Shown here: positions 28,428 through 38,304 of the stretch, piece after piece
Layout of the letters: every line of letters begins with the position of its first letter
How positions within the stretch are numbered: the stretch's first letter is position 1
Origin: Pseudomonadales bacterium
GTDB taxonomy: Bacteria > Pseudomonadota > Gammaproteobacteria > Pseudomonadales > UBA7434
Length of the DNA: 64,000 nucleotides
Direction: 5' to 3'
Assembly (NCBI GenBank): GCA_028223755.1
Contig: JAOIUY010000012.1
Span: forward strand, 1-64,000
Made by a program: the position numbers and the translations under genes
Notes under the pieces: model-generated
Told to the model about the DNA's origin: nothing
What the model saw: only the letters and a program-made list of their open reading frames with translations
The model's database searches: none

Positions 28428-30335
28428 TCATAGTGATCCATCAGCAACATCGTCAATGCTTTTTCCTTGCAAGGCGGTACGTATGCTTTGATCCATTCTT
28501 CGGGTCGCAAAGGTATCAGTTACTCGACCAAGCTCAGCAACCGCGTCAGCAATGGCTTGCGAATCGCTCAACAATGCAAGCTCAGAAACCTTACCCATCG
28601 CTGCATCAATCACTTTTCGCTCATCGTCACTCAGTAATTCGCCATCTTGCTCTAAAGCCATTTTCACAGCTTCAACCAAACCCTCTGCCTCAACTCGTTG
28701 TTCAGCTAACATCCTCGCATCGCGGTCTTCACCGGCATGTGTATAGGAGGCTTTTAGCATTTCTGTTATTTCTGATTCGCCTAAACCATAAGAAGGTTTG
28801 ACCTGTACATTGGCACTAACGCCCGTCGCTGTCTCTTTAGCACTGACATCAAGAATACCATCGGCATCAACGTTAAAAACCACTTCGATTCGTGCGGCAC
28901 CAGCAACCATGGGAAGAATGCCTCGCAATTCAAAACGTGCCAGTGATCGACAGTCACTCACCAAATCACGTTCGCCTTGCAAGACATGCACAGCTAAAGC
29001 AGTTTGACCATCTTTGTAAGTTGTAAATTCTTGTGCGCGACTCGAAGGGATAGATGTATTGCGATGAATGATTTTTTCTACCAAGCCGCCCATGGTCTCG
29101 ATACCCAACGATAAGGGGATCACATCTAATAGCAGTAAATCACTATTGGATCGATTACCCACTAAGCTATCAGCTTGTATAGCTGCACCTAAGGCAACCA
29201 CTTGATCGGGATCAACATCTGTTTTTGGTGTTTGCTGAAACAGTGCTGCCACACGCTCTCGCACCAAGGGTACACGGGTTGAACCGCCAACTAAAACCAC
29301 ATCAGCAATATCACTCGCCGTTAAATCAGCATCGTCTAAACTCGCTTTACAAGCCGCTATAGTTGTCGTCACTAATGAATCAATTAATTGATTAAAAACA
29401 TCACGAGTCAATTCACCAGCCCAGCTAATCGTCGATGACTGAATCGATAAACCTACCGAGGCATTATCGGTCAATGACTGCTTGGCATTTCTAGCATCAA
29501 CTAATAGACGACGATAGTTTTGTGCAGACAGTTCTGCTTGGGTAATTTCTGCTTGTGACAAAGCCCAAGCAACAATTGCCAAATCAAAATCATCGCCCCC
29601 GAGCGCAGAATCACCACCGGTCGCTAATACTTCAAAAACACCTTCACTTAGCTGCAAAATAGAGACATCAAAGGTACCGCCACCTAAATCGTAAACTACG
29701 ATATGGCGATCGTCAGCTTTATCTAAACCATAAGCGACAGCCGCAGCAGTAGGCTCGTTAATTAAGCGTAAAACATTGAGGCCCGCGAGTGTTGCTGCAT
29801 CTTTAGTGGCCTGACGCTGCGCATCATCAAAGTAGGCCGGTACGGTAATGACCGCACCATCAATAGCGCCACCGAGCGCATCGGTTGCTCTTGCTGTTAA
29901 GTTTTTTAAAATTTCAGCCGAAGCCTGCATAGCGGTGATTTCTCCCGCAGCGGTGGCAATACGAATAACATCGTTTTTATCTGAAGCGTCGCTGGGTGTA
30001 ACAATTTTAAATTGTGAGGTGTCGCTAATATCTTTTAAACCACGGCCCATCAATCGCTTAAAGGAAGCCAGTGTATTGTGTGGGTCATCAGCGGCAATAG
30101 CCTGCGCCTGATAACCGATATGTTGCACACCTGAGGTACCATAGTTAACCACCGAAGGTAATATCGCCCTACCCTCTGCATCTTTAATAACATTAGCAAT
30201 ACCACCAGCCGCAGTGCCATCGTTAGCTACCGCCGCAACCAAAGAATTAGTTGTACCAAGGTCAATACCGATAGCCCGCTTAAACTGGTGCGGTAATGGT
30301 GATTGTCCTGGTTCGGATATTTGAAGTAATGCCAC
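28428..30335 (-). CDS. hscA: Fe-S chaperone HscA (Hsp70 family)
   Basis: HscA is the specialised Hsp70 that, with HscB, releases clusters from IscU. The nucleotide-binding domain has [45 protein letters not shown] and [12 protein letters not shown]; the substrate-binding domain follows from about residue 400. Its length of 635 is slightly above E. coli (616). It is preceded by hscB and followed by fdx. Confidence 0.97.
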   Translation of the reverse strand: MALLQISEPGQSPLPHQFKRAIGIDLGTTNSLVAAVANDGTAAGGIANVIKDAEGRAILPSVVNYGTSGVQHIGYQAQAIAADDPHNTLASFKRLMGRGLKDISDTSQFKIVTPSDASDKNDVIRIATAAGEITAMQASAEILKNLTARATDALGGAIDGAVITVPAYFDDAQRQATKDAATLAGLNVLRLINEPTAAAVAYGLDKADDRHIVVYDLGGGTFDVSILQLSEGVFEVLATGGDSALGGDDFDLAIVAWALSQAEITQAELSAQNYRRLLVDARNAKQSLTDNASVGLSIQSSTISWAGELTRDVFNQLIDSLVTTTIAACKASLDDADLTASDIADVVLVGGSTRVPLVRERVAALFQQTPKTDVDPDQVVALGAAIQADSLVGNRSNSDLLLLDVIPLSLGIETMGGLVEKIIHRNTSIPSSRAQEFTTYKDGQTALAVHVLQGERDLVSDCRSLARFELRGILPMVAGAARIEVVFNVDADGILDVSAKETATGVSANVQVKPSYGLGESEITEMLKASYTHAGEDRDARMLAEQRVEAEGLVEAVKMALEQDGELLSDDERKVIDAAMGKVSELALLSDSQAIADAVAELGRVTDTFATRRMDQSIRTALQGKSIDDVADGSL

Positions 30336-30380
30336 TGCGTTGTAACCTTCTTAGTCTATAAGAAATTAACTTGTCAAAAA

Positions 30381-30920
30381 TTAACTGAGCGAACGAATAA
30401 TTGAGGTTAGTTCATCACAGAGCTTTTCATAAAATTGCATCTTACCAACGGTATCACGCAAATCTTTTTCATCACTCGGCGACGACAATTGAGAAGATTC
30501 CATTTGCGCTGAAAAACCTTGCTGACAAGCTTGAAACTGATCGCTCACTTGATTCAATAACACTTCCAATGCGGGTAAATCACTTGCAGCTCGCGCGTCA
30601 TCAAGCGTTTCTCTTATTTCCATTTGCTGCATAAGAAAACTGGGATCTTTTATCGTGCTGTTCTGGTGATCAATTTCAACACCTGATAATTCAAGTAAAT
30701 GGGTAGCGCGCTTAACAGGATTATCTAATACAGCGAAAGCGGTGTTAAGGTGAGCAGAGAATTGCACAGCTAACCGCTGCTCTTGAGGTGTTTTGGCAAT
30801 ATAGCGATCGGGGTGGTATTCACGCTGCAAATGACGGAACTGTTTTTTAAGCGCTGCGCGGTTAACAGTAAACTGCTGAACCTGCCCTAGCAGGGTAAAG
30901 AAATTTTGTTCGAGTTTCAC
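30381..30920 (-). CDS. hscB: Co-chaperone HscB (J protein)
   Basis: HscB stimulates HscA and delivers IscU. The N-terminal J domain has the HPD motif in REYHPDRYIA, and the C-terminal three-helix bundle is seen in FLMQQMEIRETLDDARAA. Its 179 residues and its place between iscA and hscA are normal. Confidence 0.96.
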   Translation of the reverse strand: MKLEQNFFTLLGQVQQFTVNRAALKKQFRHLQREYHPDRYIAKTPQEQRLAVQFSAHLNTAFAVLDNPVKRATHLLELSGVEIDHQNSTIKDPSFLMQQMEIRETLDDARAASDLPALEVLLNQVSDQFQACQQGFSAQMESSQLSSPSDEKDLRDTVGKMQFYEKLCDELTSIIRSLS

Positions 30921-30958
30921 GGTATTAACTGCAAACCTTATTCAAAGAGATGTTCACG

Positions 30959-31282
30959 TTATACGGTAAAACTTTCGCCGCAACCGCACTCACCAGCAAT
31001 GTTAGGGTTTTTAAATTCAAACCCTTCGTTTAAACCTTCTTTGACAAAATCCATGATCGTGCCATCGATATAGACCAAGCTTTTAGGATCAACAATTAAG
31101 CTAACGCCGTGGTTTTCAAACACCGCATCTTCGGCATCAGCCTCGTCGACAAATTCCAACACGTAAGCCATACCCGAGCAGCCAGTGGTTTTAACACCAA
31201 CACGAATACCCAAGCCTTTGCCGCGCTGATCTAACTGCTGAAGAACATGTTCAGCGGCTTTTTCTGTCATCGTAATTGCCAT
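30959..31282 (-). CDS. iscA: A-type Fe-S carrier IscA
   Basis: This 107-residue A-type carrier shows the three conserved cysteines in GCSGMAYVL and in CGCGESF. It accepts iron or clusters from IscU. The start lies 12 nt after the iscU stop. Confidence 0.96.
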   Translation of the reverse strand: MAITMTEKAAEHVLQQLDQRGKGLGIRVGVKTTGCSGMAYVLEFVDEADAEDAVFENHGVSLIVDPKSLVYIDGTIMDFVKEGLNEGFEFKNPNIAGECGCGESFTV

Positions 31283-31294
31283 GCAAATTGATCC

Positions 31295-31690
31295 TTAGCT
31301 AGCAACAGCGTTATCAGATTTACTTTTCAAGTCATCAATCGCCGCTTTTATTGCATCTTCGGCCAACACTGAACAATGAATTTTAACGGGCGGCAATGCT
31401 AACTCTTCAGCAATTTCAGAGTTTTTAATTTGCGAAGCTTCATCTAGTGTTTTGCCTTTAACCCACTCGGTTAGCAATGAGCTAGAAGCAATGGCCGAAC
31501 CACAGCCATAGGTTTTAAACTTAGCATCTTCAATAACGCCGTTATCGTCAATTTTGATTTGCAGACGCATAACGTCACCACAAGCAGGCGCACCTACCAT
31601 GCCGGTACCCACTGAAGCATCGTCAGCATCCATTTTGCCTACGTTGCGTGGATTCTCGTAGTGATCTAACACTTTTTCGCCGTATGCCAT
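31295..31690 (-). CDS. iscU: Fe-S scaffold IscU
   Basis: IscU is the scaffold on which clusters are built. The three ligand cysteines are in GAPACGDVMRLQ, KTYGCGSAIASSS and IHCSVLAED, and LPPVK, the HscA recognition motif, directly precedes the last. Its 131 residues are slightly longer than E. coli (128). Confidence 0.97.
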   Translation of the reverse strand: MAYGEKVLDHYENPRNVGKMDADDASVGTGMVGAPACGDVMRLQIKIDDNGVIEDAKFKTYGCGSAIASSSLLTEWVKGKTLDEASQIKNSEIAEELALPPVKIHCSVLAEDAIKAAIDDLKSKSDNAVAS

Positions 31691-31749
31691 TTTTAATTAC
31701 CTCAATAATATTCTGTCGTGTTGCTTGTCGTATTAGTTAACGCTGCTAT

Positions 31750-32964
31750 TTAGTGAGCAGCCCATTGCACTGAATTTAAATCAATGCCGTCTTTATACAT
31801 ATCCCATAGTGGTGACAGGTCGCGAAGCTTTTCAACCGCAGCCCGTACTTGCGATATGGCGTGATCAACATCTTCTTCGGTGGTGAAGCGACCGACAGAA
31901 AAACGCAGTGAACTGTGTGCCAACTCATCACTTCGACCTAAAGCGCGAAGTACATAAGAAGGCTCAAGACTGGCAGAAGTACATGCCGAGCCTGATGATA
32001 TGGCGAGATCTTTTAACGCCATAATCAATGATTCGCCTTCAACAAAATTAAAGCTAACATTTAAAGCACCGGGTAGCCGCTGCTCTGGATGGCCGTTTAA
32101 ATAGACCTCTTCCATATCGCTAACGCCATCCCAAAGTCGCTGACGCAAAGTAATTAAACGCGCGTTTTCTTCTGCCATGCCTTCTTGAGCAACGCGAGCC
32201 GCTTCGCCAAAACCAACAATTTGATGCGTAGGCAATGTGCCTGAGCGCATACCGCGTTCATGACCACCACCATGGATTTGCGCTTCGATGCGAACTCGTG
32301 GCTTACGGCACACATATAAAGCACCAATACCTTTTGGCCCATACATTTTATGAGCGCACATCGATAATAAATCAATCTTCATGGCAACAACATCAACGGG
32401 TATCTTACCCACTGACTGCGCACCATCAACATGAAAGATAACTTTGCGGGCACGTGTTATTTCGCCAATCGCAGCAACATCGTTAACCACACCAATCTCA
32501 TTATTGGCATGCATAATAGATACGAGTACAGTATCTTCACGCATTGCCGCTTCAACTGCTTCAGGTTGAGTAATGCCGTTTTCATCAGGCGGTAAATAAG
32601 TAATTTCGTAGCCATCACGTTCTAGCTGACGACAAGTATCAAGCACCGCTTTGTGCTCGATTGATGAAGTAATAATATGCTTGCCGTTTTTCTGATAAAA
32701 ACGCGCTGCACCTTTAATACCAAGGTTATCTGATTCAGTCGCACCTGAAGTCCAAACGATTTCACGCGGATCGGCATTAATTAACTCGGCAACTTGAGCG
32801 CGACCGGTTTCAATCGCTTCTTCTGCCTGCCAACCAAAGCTATGTGAACGCGAGGCAGCATTACCAAAGTTGCCTTCGTTCGTTAAACACGCCGACATCT
32901 TTTCGGCCACACGCGGATCGACCGGCGTTGTCGCAGAGTAATCAAGATAAATAGGTAATTGCAT
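31750..32964 (-). CDS. iscS: Cysteine desulfurase IscS
   Basis: IscS is the PLP enzyme that mobilises sulfur from cysteine for clusters and tRNA thiolation. The N-terminus [19 protein letters not shown], the PLP lysine in [15 protein letters not shown] and the persulfide cysteine in [17 protein letters not shown] are present. The ATG at 32964 gives 404 residues, the E. coli length; a TTG at 32991 would add nine unmatched residues. Confidence 0.97.
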   Translation of the reverse strand: MQLPIYLDYSATTPVDPRVAEKMSACLTNEGNFGNAASRSHSFGWQAEEAIETGRAQVAELINADPREIVWTSGATESDNLGIKGAARFYQKNGKHIITSSIEHKAVLDTCRQLERDGYEITYLPPDENGITQPEAVEAAMREDTVLVSIMHANNEIGVVNDVAAIGEITRARKVIFHVDGAQSVGKIPVDVVAMKIDLLSMCAHKMYGPKGIGALYVCRKPRVRIEAQIHGGGHERGMRSGTLPTHQIVGFGEAARVAQEGMAEENARLITLRQRLWDGVSDMEEVYLNGHPEQRLPGALNVSFNFVEGESLIMALKDLAISSGSACTSASLEPSYVLRALGRSDELAHSSLRFSVGRFTTEEDVDHAISQVRAAVEKLRDLSPLWDMYKDGIDLNSVQWAAH

Positions 32965-33045
32965 ATTGCTCTTCAAAACAGTGTTCTCCAAAAAAAATTT
33001 TTAACAATGCGGCTGATAAATAAGCCGATATAAAATATCTAAAAT

Positions 33046-33531
33046 TTAATCGCTAGTGGCGATACGTATTTGCTGTAAGTCATTAGCTGCTTCTAATTGA
33101 CTATCCTGCCTTTCAGATACTCTTTTAATCTCTTTTCGGTTCACTAAATCGGCCAAAGAAATACCCGTAAGAAAACCATGAATCTGTTGTGTCAGGTCGT
33201 TCCATAGGTGATGCGTCAAACAGGTATTGCCTTCTTGGCAATCACTTTTACCCGAACAGTTAGTGGCATCAACACGCTCATCAACAGCATCGATAATATC
33301 GGCAACACAGATATCAGCCACGGGGCGATTCAAACTATAACCACCACCTGGGCCACGCGAACTTTTGACTAACTCGTTACGTCGTAATTTAACAAATAGC
33401 TGCTCGAGATATGACAACGATAACTCTTGGCGGCCAGCGATCTCACTAAGGCTGACTGGCCCAGCGGTAGAATGCAGCGCCAAATCCAGCATAGCTGTGA
33501 CGGCATAACGCCCTTTTGTAGTTAATCTCAT
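33046..33531 (-). CDS. iscR: Fe-S regulator IscR
   Basis: IscR is an Rrf2-family repressor that senses [2Fe-2S] status. The winged helix is at the N-terminus ([20 protein letters not shown]), the cluster cysteines in [13 protein letters not shown]. It is first in the isc operon and probably regulates itself through sites found just upstream. Confidence 0.96.
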   Translation of the reverse strand: MRLTTKGRYAVTAMLDLALHSTAGPVSLSEIAGRQELSLSYLEQLFVKLRRNELVKSSRGPGGGYSLNRPVADICVADIIDAVDERVDATNCSGKSDCQEGNTCLTHHLWNDLTQQIHGFLTGISLADLVNRKEIKRVSERQDSQLEAANDLQQIRIATSD

Positions 33532-33620
33532 AGCGGTAGTCTCAAGAGGCTTTGCGGGGACGACAACACACAGTCAGTGGTTACGAGGCAAAAGTCTAAA
33601 AGTGAACGCGGAATAACAGT

Positions 33621-33679
33621 ATTATCTAAAGCCTGAGTAAAATAATCAAGTATTTAACCTAGCAAATTAGTCAGATATT
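33621..33679 (-). promoter_or_regulatory. iscR promoter with two IscR type-1-like sites
   Basis: On the minus strand, TTGATT (33644-33649) and GATAAT (33621-33626) are 17 nt apart and make a good sigma-70 promoter. The sequence over the -35, ATACTTGATTATTTTACTC, resembles type-1 IscR sites, and a second similar sequence, ATCTGACTAATTTGCTAGG, lies directly upstream (33652-33679). Two adjacent sites agree with autorepression by holo-IscR. Confidence 0.65.
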
Positions 33680-33726
33680 CACTTTCGGTAAAACCCTGAC
33701 AGCCCTATCGCTCAAAAATTCTTTAT

Positions 33727-34539
33727 CTACTTGTTTTTGCTTAACTTTTCTTGAACCGTACTCAGTATGCCACGCAAGATGTTGATTTCCATCTTATCCA
33801 AGCGAACACGGACAAATAGCCTGCGAAGGCGAGTAAGTAGCTGTTTTGGCTGATCAGGGTCAAAAAAGTCGATATCGACCAGTGTTTGCGCTAAATGCTC
33901 ATGAAATCGCTCAACATCGGCCCCATTGGCAAAAGGCTCATCCCATTGATCAGTTGTATCTTGCACAGCATCCGGCTGAGGATCATTGACTTTCAGTGAG
34001 CGCATACGCAATTCATAGCTAAGAATTTGCACCGCCATAGCCAAATTCAGCGAGCTATAGGCCTCACTGGTTGGCACATGAACATGGAGATGGCAGCGAT
34101 TGAGCTCGTCATTTTTAAGCCCGCGGTCTTCACGGCCAAATAAAATCGCGATTTTTGAGCTTTGTGGTTCTTCATAAATCTTTTTAGCACACTCGTGGGC
34201 ATCCACTACCGGCCAAGGAATACGACGATCACGCGCCGATGTGCCGACAATTAGGTCGCAATCAGCCAAGGCGTCATCAAGCGTTTCAACAACAATAGCC
34301 GACTCGAGTAAATCGCGCGCACCTGCTGCTCGCCAAACGGCGCGAGGATCAGGGTAATTACGCGGGCTTACCAACACCAGTTGATTAACCGCCATAGTTT
34401 TCATAGCACGGGCGGCGCCACCGATATTACCGGGGTGCGATGGGTTGACCAATACCATGCGAACATCGCGCACAGCAGCGGCTTTGTTAGACACTGGTGC
34501 GTCAATGTTAGATTCAGTAGCTTGGGTGTCGTCTGTCAA
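33727..34539 (-). CDS. trmJ: tRNA Cm32/Um32 methyltransferase TrmJ
   Basis: TrmJ is a SPOUT-fold 2'-O-methyltransferase acting on tRNA position 32. Motifs include MVLVNPSHPGNIGGAARAMKTM, ILFGREDRGL and SSLNLAMAVQILSYELR. The start is TTG at 34539 with AGAGAG upstream. It lies upstream of iscR in the same direction and is divergent from suhB, as in E. coli. Confidence 0.95.
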   Translation of the reverse strand: MTDDTQATESNIDAPVSNKAAAVRDVRMVLVNPSHPGNIGGAARAMKTMAVNQLVLVSPRNYPDPRAVWRAAGARDLLESAIVVETLDDALADCDLIVGTSARDRRIPWPVVDAHECAKKIYEEPQSSKIAILFGREDRGLKNDELNRCHLHVHVPTSEAYSSLNLAMAVQILSYELRMRSLKVNDPQPDAVQDTTDQWDEPFANGADVERFHEHLAQTLVDIDFFDPDQPKQLLTRLRRLFVRVRLDKMEINILRGILSTVQEKLSKNK

Positions 34540-34786
34540 AATAGTCTCTCTTTAAAAACCAATAGCGCGATAAAACAATGAATAGATGCAAAACGGGCGC
34601 GGATTCTAACAAAGTCGCCACCGAATACCAAAATTACGGCAAATTATGGCAGTTAGGCCCTAGCCTCTCTGATATACTCGCCGCCCTGATTTTGCAGCGC
34701 CACTCATTTAGGCCGTCAATAGACGCTAACAACCTGAGCTGCAAACACATAACTTGCTTTATCAACCTAGACATTGAGGTATCCAC

Positions 34787-35596
34787 GTGGAGCCAACTGT
34801 AACTATCGCTCTTCGCGCCGCCCGCAAAGCCGGCGACATCATTGCGCGCGCCACCGAGCGAATGGATTTAGTTAAAATCCAAGAAAAAGAAAAGAATGAC
34901 TTTGTTACCAATGTCGACAAAACCGCTGAAGAAGAAATCATCTACCAAATTCAAAAAGCGTGGCCAGAACATAATATTCTCGGCGAAGAAAGCGGCTTAA
35001 TTTTAGGTAGCAACGGTAAATCTGATACCACTTGGTATATTGACCCCTTAGACGGAACAACCAATTTCGTTAGAGGCATTCCACATTTTTCGGTGTCAAT
35101 TGCTTGCGTGCAAAATGGCCGTATTGAACACGCTGTTATTTACGATCCTATCCGCCGCGAAGAATTCGTAGCCAGCCGAGGCCGAGGCGCAAGTCTAAAT
35201 GGTGTTCGTCTTCGCGTCAGCGATCGTCATACTTTTAATGGCGCCTTAATTGGTACTGGCGTGCCCTATCGTGCGAGCCAACAACCTTTTATGCACGACT
35301 ACATGAAATGCCTTGAACACTTCGCCGCCAATGGCTCAGGTATTCGTCGCGCAGGTTCGGCGGCTTTAGACTTAGCTTATGTTGCTGCTGGCCGTTTAGA
35401 TGCATTCTGGGAATATGGATTACGCCCTTGGGATGTGGCTGCAGGCTTACTTCTAGTACAAGAAGCCGGTGGCTTAACTGCCGACTTTAAAGGTGGCGAC
35501 ACTTGCCTAAAGACCGGTAACATTGTCTGCGGCAACCCCAAGTTATTCAAAGAATTACTTAAGGTGGTGAATACCAACCTTGGTGATGTGCAGTAA
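34787..35596 (+). CDS. suhB: Inositol-1-monophosphatase / Nus factor SuhB
   Basis: SuhB hydrolyses inositol monophosphate in vitro and in E. coli is part of the rRNA antitermination complex. Metal-binding motifs are GEESG, IDPLDGTTNFVRGIPHFSV and WDVAAGLLLVQEAGG. The start is GTG at 34787 with GAGG about 9 nt upstream; it gives 269 residues, the family length. It is divergent from trmJ. Confidence 0.95.
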   Translation: MEPTVTIALRAARKAGDIIARATERMDLVKIQEKEKNDFVTNVDKTAEEEIIYQIQKAWPEHNILGEESGLILGSNGKSDTTWYIDPLDGTTNFVRGIPHFSVSIACVQNGRIEHAVIYDPIRREEFVASRGRGASLNGVRLRVSDRHTFNGALIGTGVPYRASQQPFMHDYMKCLEHFAANGSGIRRAGSAALDLAYVAAGRLDAFWEYGLRPWDVAAGLLLVQEAGGLTADFKGGDTCLKTGNIVCGNPKLFKELLKVVNTNLGDVQ

Positions 35597-35657
35597 AGCA
35601 CTTAAAAACATCTTTTTATTTTATATCCAATTTATTTAACAAACGGAGAAAGGCAAC

Positions 35658-35897
35658 ATGAAAGCGATTAAGAAAACTGCCGAGTACACCATTTACCAAA
35701 AACGAAACAATCGTTATGCAGTAAAAGGTGCAAATGCTCAATGGTTAAATGGCGACGACAAAGTGAAAGTTTTATTAGCTGAAGAGTTAATAAAGTTAAG
35801 CGTTGCTGCACCAGCAGAAGCACCCGCAGAAGAGGAAGCCCCAGCTGAAGAAGCAGCTGCGGAAGATGCTCCAGCTGAAGAAACGAAAGAAGACTAA
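35658..35897 (+). CDS. Small protein with Ala/Glu-rich repetitive tail
   Basis: The 79-residue protein has a conserved-looking head (about residues 1-48, with EYTIYQKRNNRYAVKG and WLNGDDKVKVLLAEELIKL) and a low-complexity tail of PAEEA-like repeats. GGAG lies about 10 nt before the ATG. I have seen similar heads in small uncharacterised gammaproteobacterial proteins, sometimes with other low-complexity tails; the function is unknown. It is followed by a terminator. Confidence 0.8.
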   Translation: MKAIKKTAEYTIYQKRNNRYAVKGANAQWLNGDDKVKVLLAEELIKLSVAAPAEAPAEEEAPAEEAAAEDAPAEETKED

Positions 35898-35917
35898 AAG
35901 CAACACTTGTCTCAACG

Positions 35918-35947
35918 ATGGGAATAGCTATCACTGGCTATTCCCAT
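35918..35947 (+). terminator. Terminator-like hairpin after the small Ala/Glu protein
   Basis: ATGGGAATAGC and GCTATTCCCAT form a perfect 11-bp stem around an 8-nt loop, 20 nt after the stop codon. The T run after it is poor. Confidence 0.65.
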
Positions 35948-36039
35948 CCGTTATAAAGAAAACCCACCTCCCAGATCAAAACGCTTTAAACTAAGTAATA
36001 TCAATTCACTAGCACTCCAGCATCACCTAAATGACAAAT

Positions 36040-36053
36040 TGACAGCGCTGACA
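36040..36053 (+). promoter_or_regulatory. Putative LacI-family operator 1
   Basis: TGACAGCGCTGACA is a near-palindrome with the central CG and CAGCGCTG core typical of LacI-family operators. It lies about 150 bp before the first sulfatase and is identical to sites at 46907 and 53358. No other gene is seen in 35948-36203; AAGGA precedes the sulfatase ATG. Confidence 0.72.
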
Positions 36054-36203
36054 TCCTTTAATATCATGGCTTGATGTTACTAGCTAATATTGCCTGTAAG
36101 CACGCCAGAAAATTAACGCCTGCGCTTCCAAGCATTCGCCATAAAATAGCTATGTTTAAATTATGCAAAGATGTAGTTAGAAAAAATTAATAAGGATCTC
36201 GAA

Positions 36204-37811
36204 ATGCCCAAATGTACACCTACCAAACAAAAGTGGTCCGCTGTTGCGAGCGCCGTTTTCTTATTGATTGGTTTTAACTTTGATGCCAATGCGGAAGAGA
36301 TTACAGATACCGCGAAGCCTAGAAATGTCATTTATATTTTGACTGATGATCAACGCTTTGATGAGTTAGGCTTTATAAACCCCGTCCTCGATACACCGAA
36401 TATGGATGAATTGGCGCAAAAAGGTGTGCACTTTAAAAACGCCTTTGTCACTACGGCTCTTTGCTCACCTAGTCGAGCATCGATCTTGACCGGTCAATAT
36501 ATGCATAGTCATGGTGTGGTTGATAATAATAAGCCTGCCAAAGAAGGGACGATTTATTTTCCTAGCTATTTGCAACAAGCAGGTTATGAAACGGCTTTTA
36601 TTGGTAAGTGGCATATGGGTGGTCATCACGATGATCCGCAGCCCGGCTTTGATTACTGGTTAAGTTTTGCTGGTCAGGGCGACTACTACCCTAAGCGAAA
36701 ACGTAACGGCAAAATGAGTCGCTTCAATATCAATGGCAAGCATGTTAAACAAAAGGGCTATATTACAGACGAACTTACCGATTACACCTTGTCGTGGTTA
36801 GAAGAAGGACGTGACACAAGTAAACCGTTTTTTGTCTACCTCTCTCACAAGGCTGTTCATGCAAACTTTGCACCTGCACAGCGACATAAAACGCAATACA
36901 GCGATGCCGATATTTATATTCCCGATAGCTTAGCCGATACCGCAGAAAACTATAACGGTAAACCTATGTGGGTTAAGAATCAGCGTAACAGCTGGCACGG
37001 TGTAGACTTCCCCTACCATAGTGAATTAGATGTTCAAGAATACAAGCGCCAGTATCACCGCGCACTCTCTGCTGTTGACGATAGCTTAGGCAGAATCACC
37101 GCTTGGCTTAAAGCCAATGGTCTTGATGAAAATACTGCTGTTATTCTCATGGGCGATAATGGTTTCTTATTTGGCGAGCATGGTCTCATCGATAAACGTA
37201 ATGCTTATGAAGAGTCGATGCGCGTGCCATTAATCGCTTCTATTCCCGGTGCAAAACAAGGCTACGTAGTTGAAGAGATGGCCGCAAATATTGATATCGC
37301 ACCGACCATCCTCGACATTGCTGGTATCAAAGAAAAACCGCCTCAATTTGCTGGCGATAGCTTATTACCTTTAGCTGAAGGTAAGAAAGTGGCTAACTGG
37401 CGAGACACCCTACTCTATGAATATTATTGGGAGTTTAACTTTCCACAAACACCAACCACCTTTGCGGTTCGCTCAGACGATTTTAAATTAATCCAATACC
37501 ATGGTATTTGGGATACTGATGAATTGTATGACATCAAAAATGATCCTAAAGAAATGAACAATCTGATTGATGACCCTCGTTACTTAAAAGTAAAAGTGAA
37601 ACTGCGAAAAGCCTTATTTGCCCGCCTTGGCTCGGATGGCGAACACGCCGTACCCTATACAAAGAAATTCAGTTCTGGCTCAGTGTTTCGACAAGTTGAT
37701 CGCTCAAAAGCGGCCGAATTTCCTGATGCATGGTTACGCAAAGGCAATGAAAGAGATTTAGAGCGATTCTTTACGCCCGATGACAAACGACTTAAAAAAG
37801 GTAACGATTAA
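36204..37811 (+). CDS. Sulfatase, S1 (formylglycine) family
   Basis: This 535-residue secreted arylsulfatase-type enzyme has a signal peptide (cleavage near AFA/ANA, residue 30), metal ligands in LTDDQRFDE, and the formylglycine motif CSPSRASILTG with Cys87 as the modified residue. GKWHMGGHHDD and MGDNGFLFGEHGL complete the active site. It should remove sulfate groups from a glycan in the periplasm or at the surface; the subfamily cannot be set here. It starts a plus-strand unit with the EF-hand gene, preceded by operator 1. A formylglycine-generating enzyme is not in the window. Confidence 0.9.
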   Translation: MPKCTPTKQKWSAVASAVFLLIGFNFDANAEEITDTAKPRNVIYILTDDQRFDELGFINPVLDTPNMDELAQKGVHFKNAFVTTALCSPSRASILTGQYMHSHGVVDNNKPAKEGTIYFPSYLQQAGYETAFIGKWHMGGHHDDPQPGFDYWLSFAGQGDYYPKRKRNGKMSRFNINGKHVKQKGYITDELTDYTLSWLEEGRDTSKPFFVYLSHKAVHANFAPAQRHKTQYSDADIYIPDSLADTAENYNGKPMWVKNQRNSWHGVDFPYHSELDVQEYKRQYHRALSAVDDSLGRITAWLKANGLDENTAVILMGDNGFLFGEHGLIDKRNAYEESMRVPLIASIPGAKQGYVVEEMAANIDIAPTILDIAGIKEKPPQFAGDSLLPLAEGKKVANWRDTLLYEYYWEFNFPQTPTTFAVRSDDFKLIQYHGIWDTDELYDIKNDPKEMNNLIDDPRYLKVKVKLRKALFARLGSDGEHAVPYTKKFSSGSVFRQVDRSKAAEFPDAWLRKGNERDLERFFTPDDKRLKKGND

Positions 37812-37840
37812 CTTAACAGAAACTCCATTGGATAATGTTT

Positions 37841-38224
37841 ATGAAAAACAAATCACTCATATGTTGTTTACTGCTTTCAGTCTCAGCTAATGCCGAGATG
37901 GATGACAGCTGGCGCCAATTTGATAAAGACAGCAATAACGAACTAAGCCTTGAAGAATACAGCAGCCTGCGAATAGCTCAATACGTTGCTATTGATCGTA
38001 ACGGTGACAACCAATGGACAAGAAGAGAATTTGTCATGCGTCAAGACGATATGAGCAACGGTCGAAAAGACGCTTTGCGAGGTAAGTTTAAACGATGGGA
38101 CAAAAATGGCGATGGCTTGTGGAGCACCGGAGAAGCTGAAAAAGCTATCGGCGGTAGTTTTCGCTGGCTCGATAAAAATAGAAATAAATCTTTATCGATT
38201 AATGAGTTTCCAAAACAGTTTTAA
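37841..38224 (+). CDS. Secreted EF-hand protein
   Basis: This small exported protein has a short signal peptide (ICCLLLSVSANA) and four EF-hand-like loops: DKDSNNELSLEE, DRNGDNQWTRRE, DKNGDGLWSTGE and DKNRNKSLSINE. It probably binds calcium. It lies 30 nt after the sulfatase; many sulfatases and sulfated glycans need calcium, so a partner role is possible but unproven. ATG 37841 has better spacing from GGA than the in-frame ATG at 37835. Confidence 0.8.
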   Translation: MKNKSLICCLLLSVSANAEMDDSWRQFDKDSNNELSLEEYSSLRIAQYVAIDRNGDNQWTRREFVMRQDDMSNGRKDALRGKFKRWDKNGDGLWSTGEAEKAIGGSFRWLDKNRNKSLSINEFPKQF

Positions 38225-38236
38225 TACGCTAACTCA

Positions 38237-38262
38237 AGGGGCTAACTGAAGCCCCTATTTTC
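38237..38262 (+). terminator. Terminator after the EF-hand gene
   Basis: AGGGGCT and AGCCCCT form a 7-bp stem around a 6-nt loop followed by ATTTTC, 13 nt after the stop codon, between convergent genes. Confidence 0.7.
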
Positions 38263-38304
38263 AGGGTCGGTATTCAGGCCCCATTTTAAAACCCAATAAT
38301 CTAA

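Noticed and set aside
34578-34802. 74-codon frame between trmJ and suhB
   Set aside because: Overlaps the suhB promoter and start, with no homology or ribosome site.
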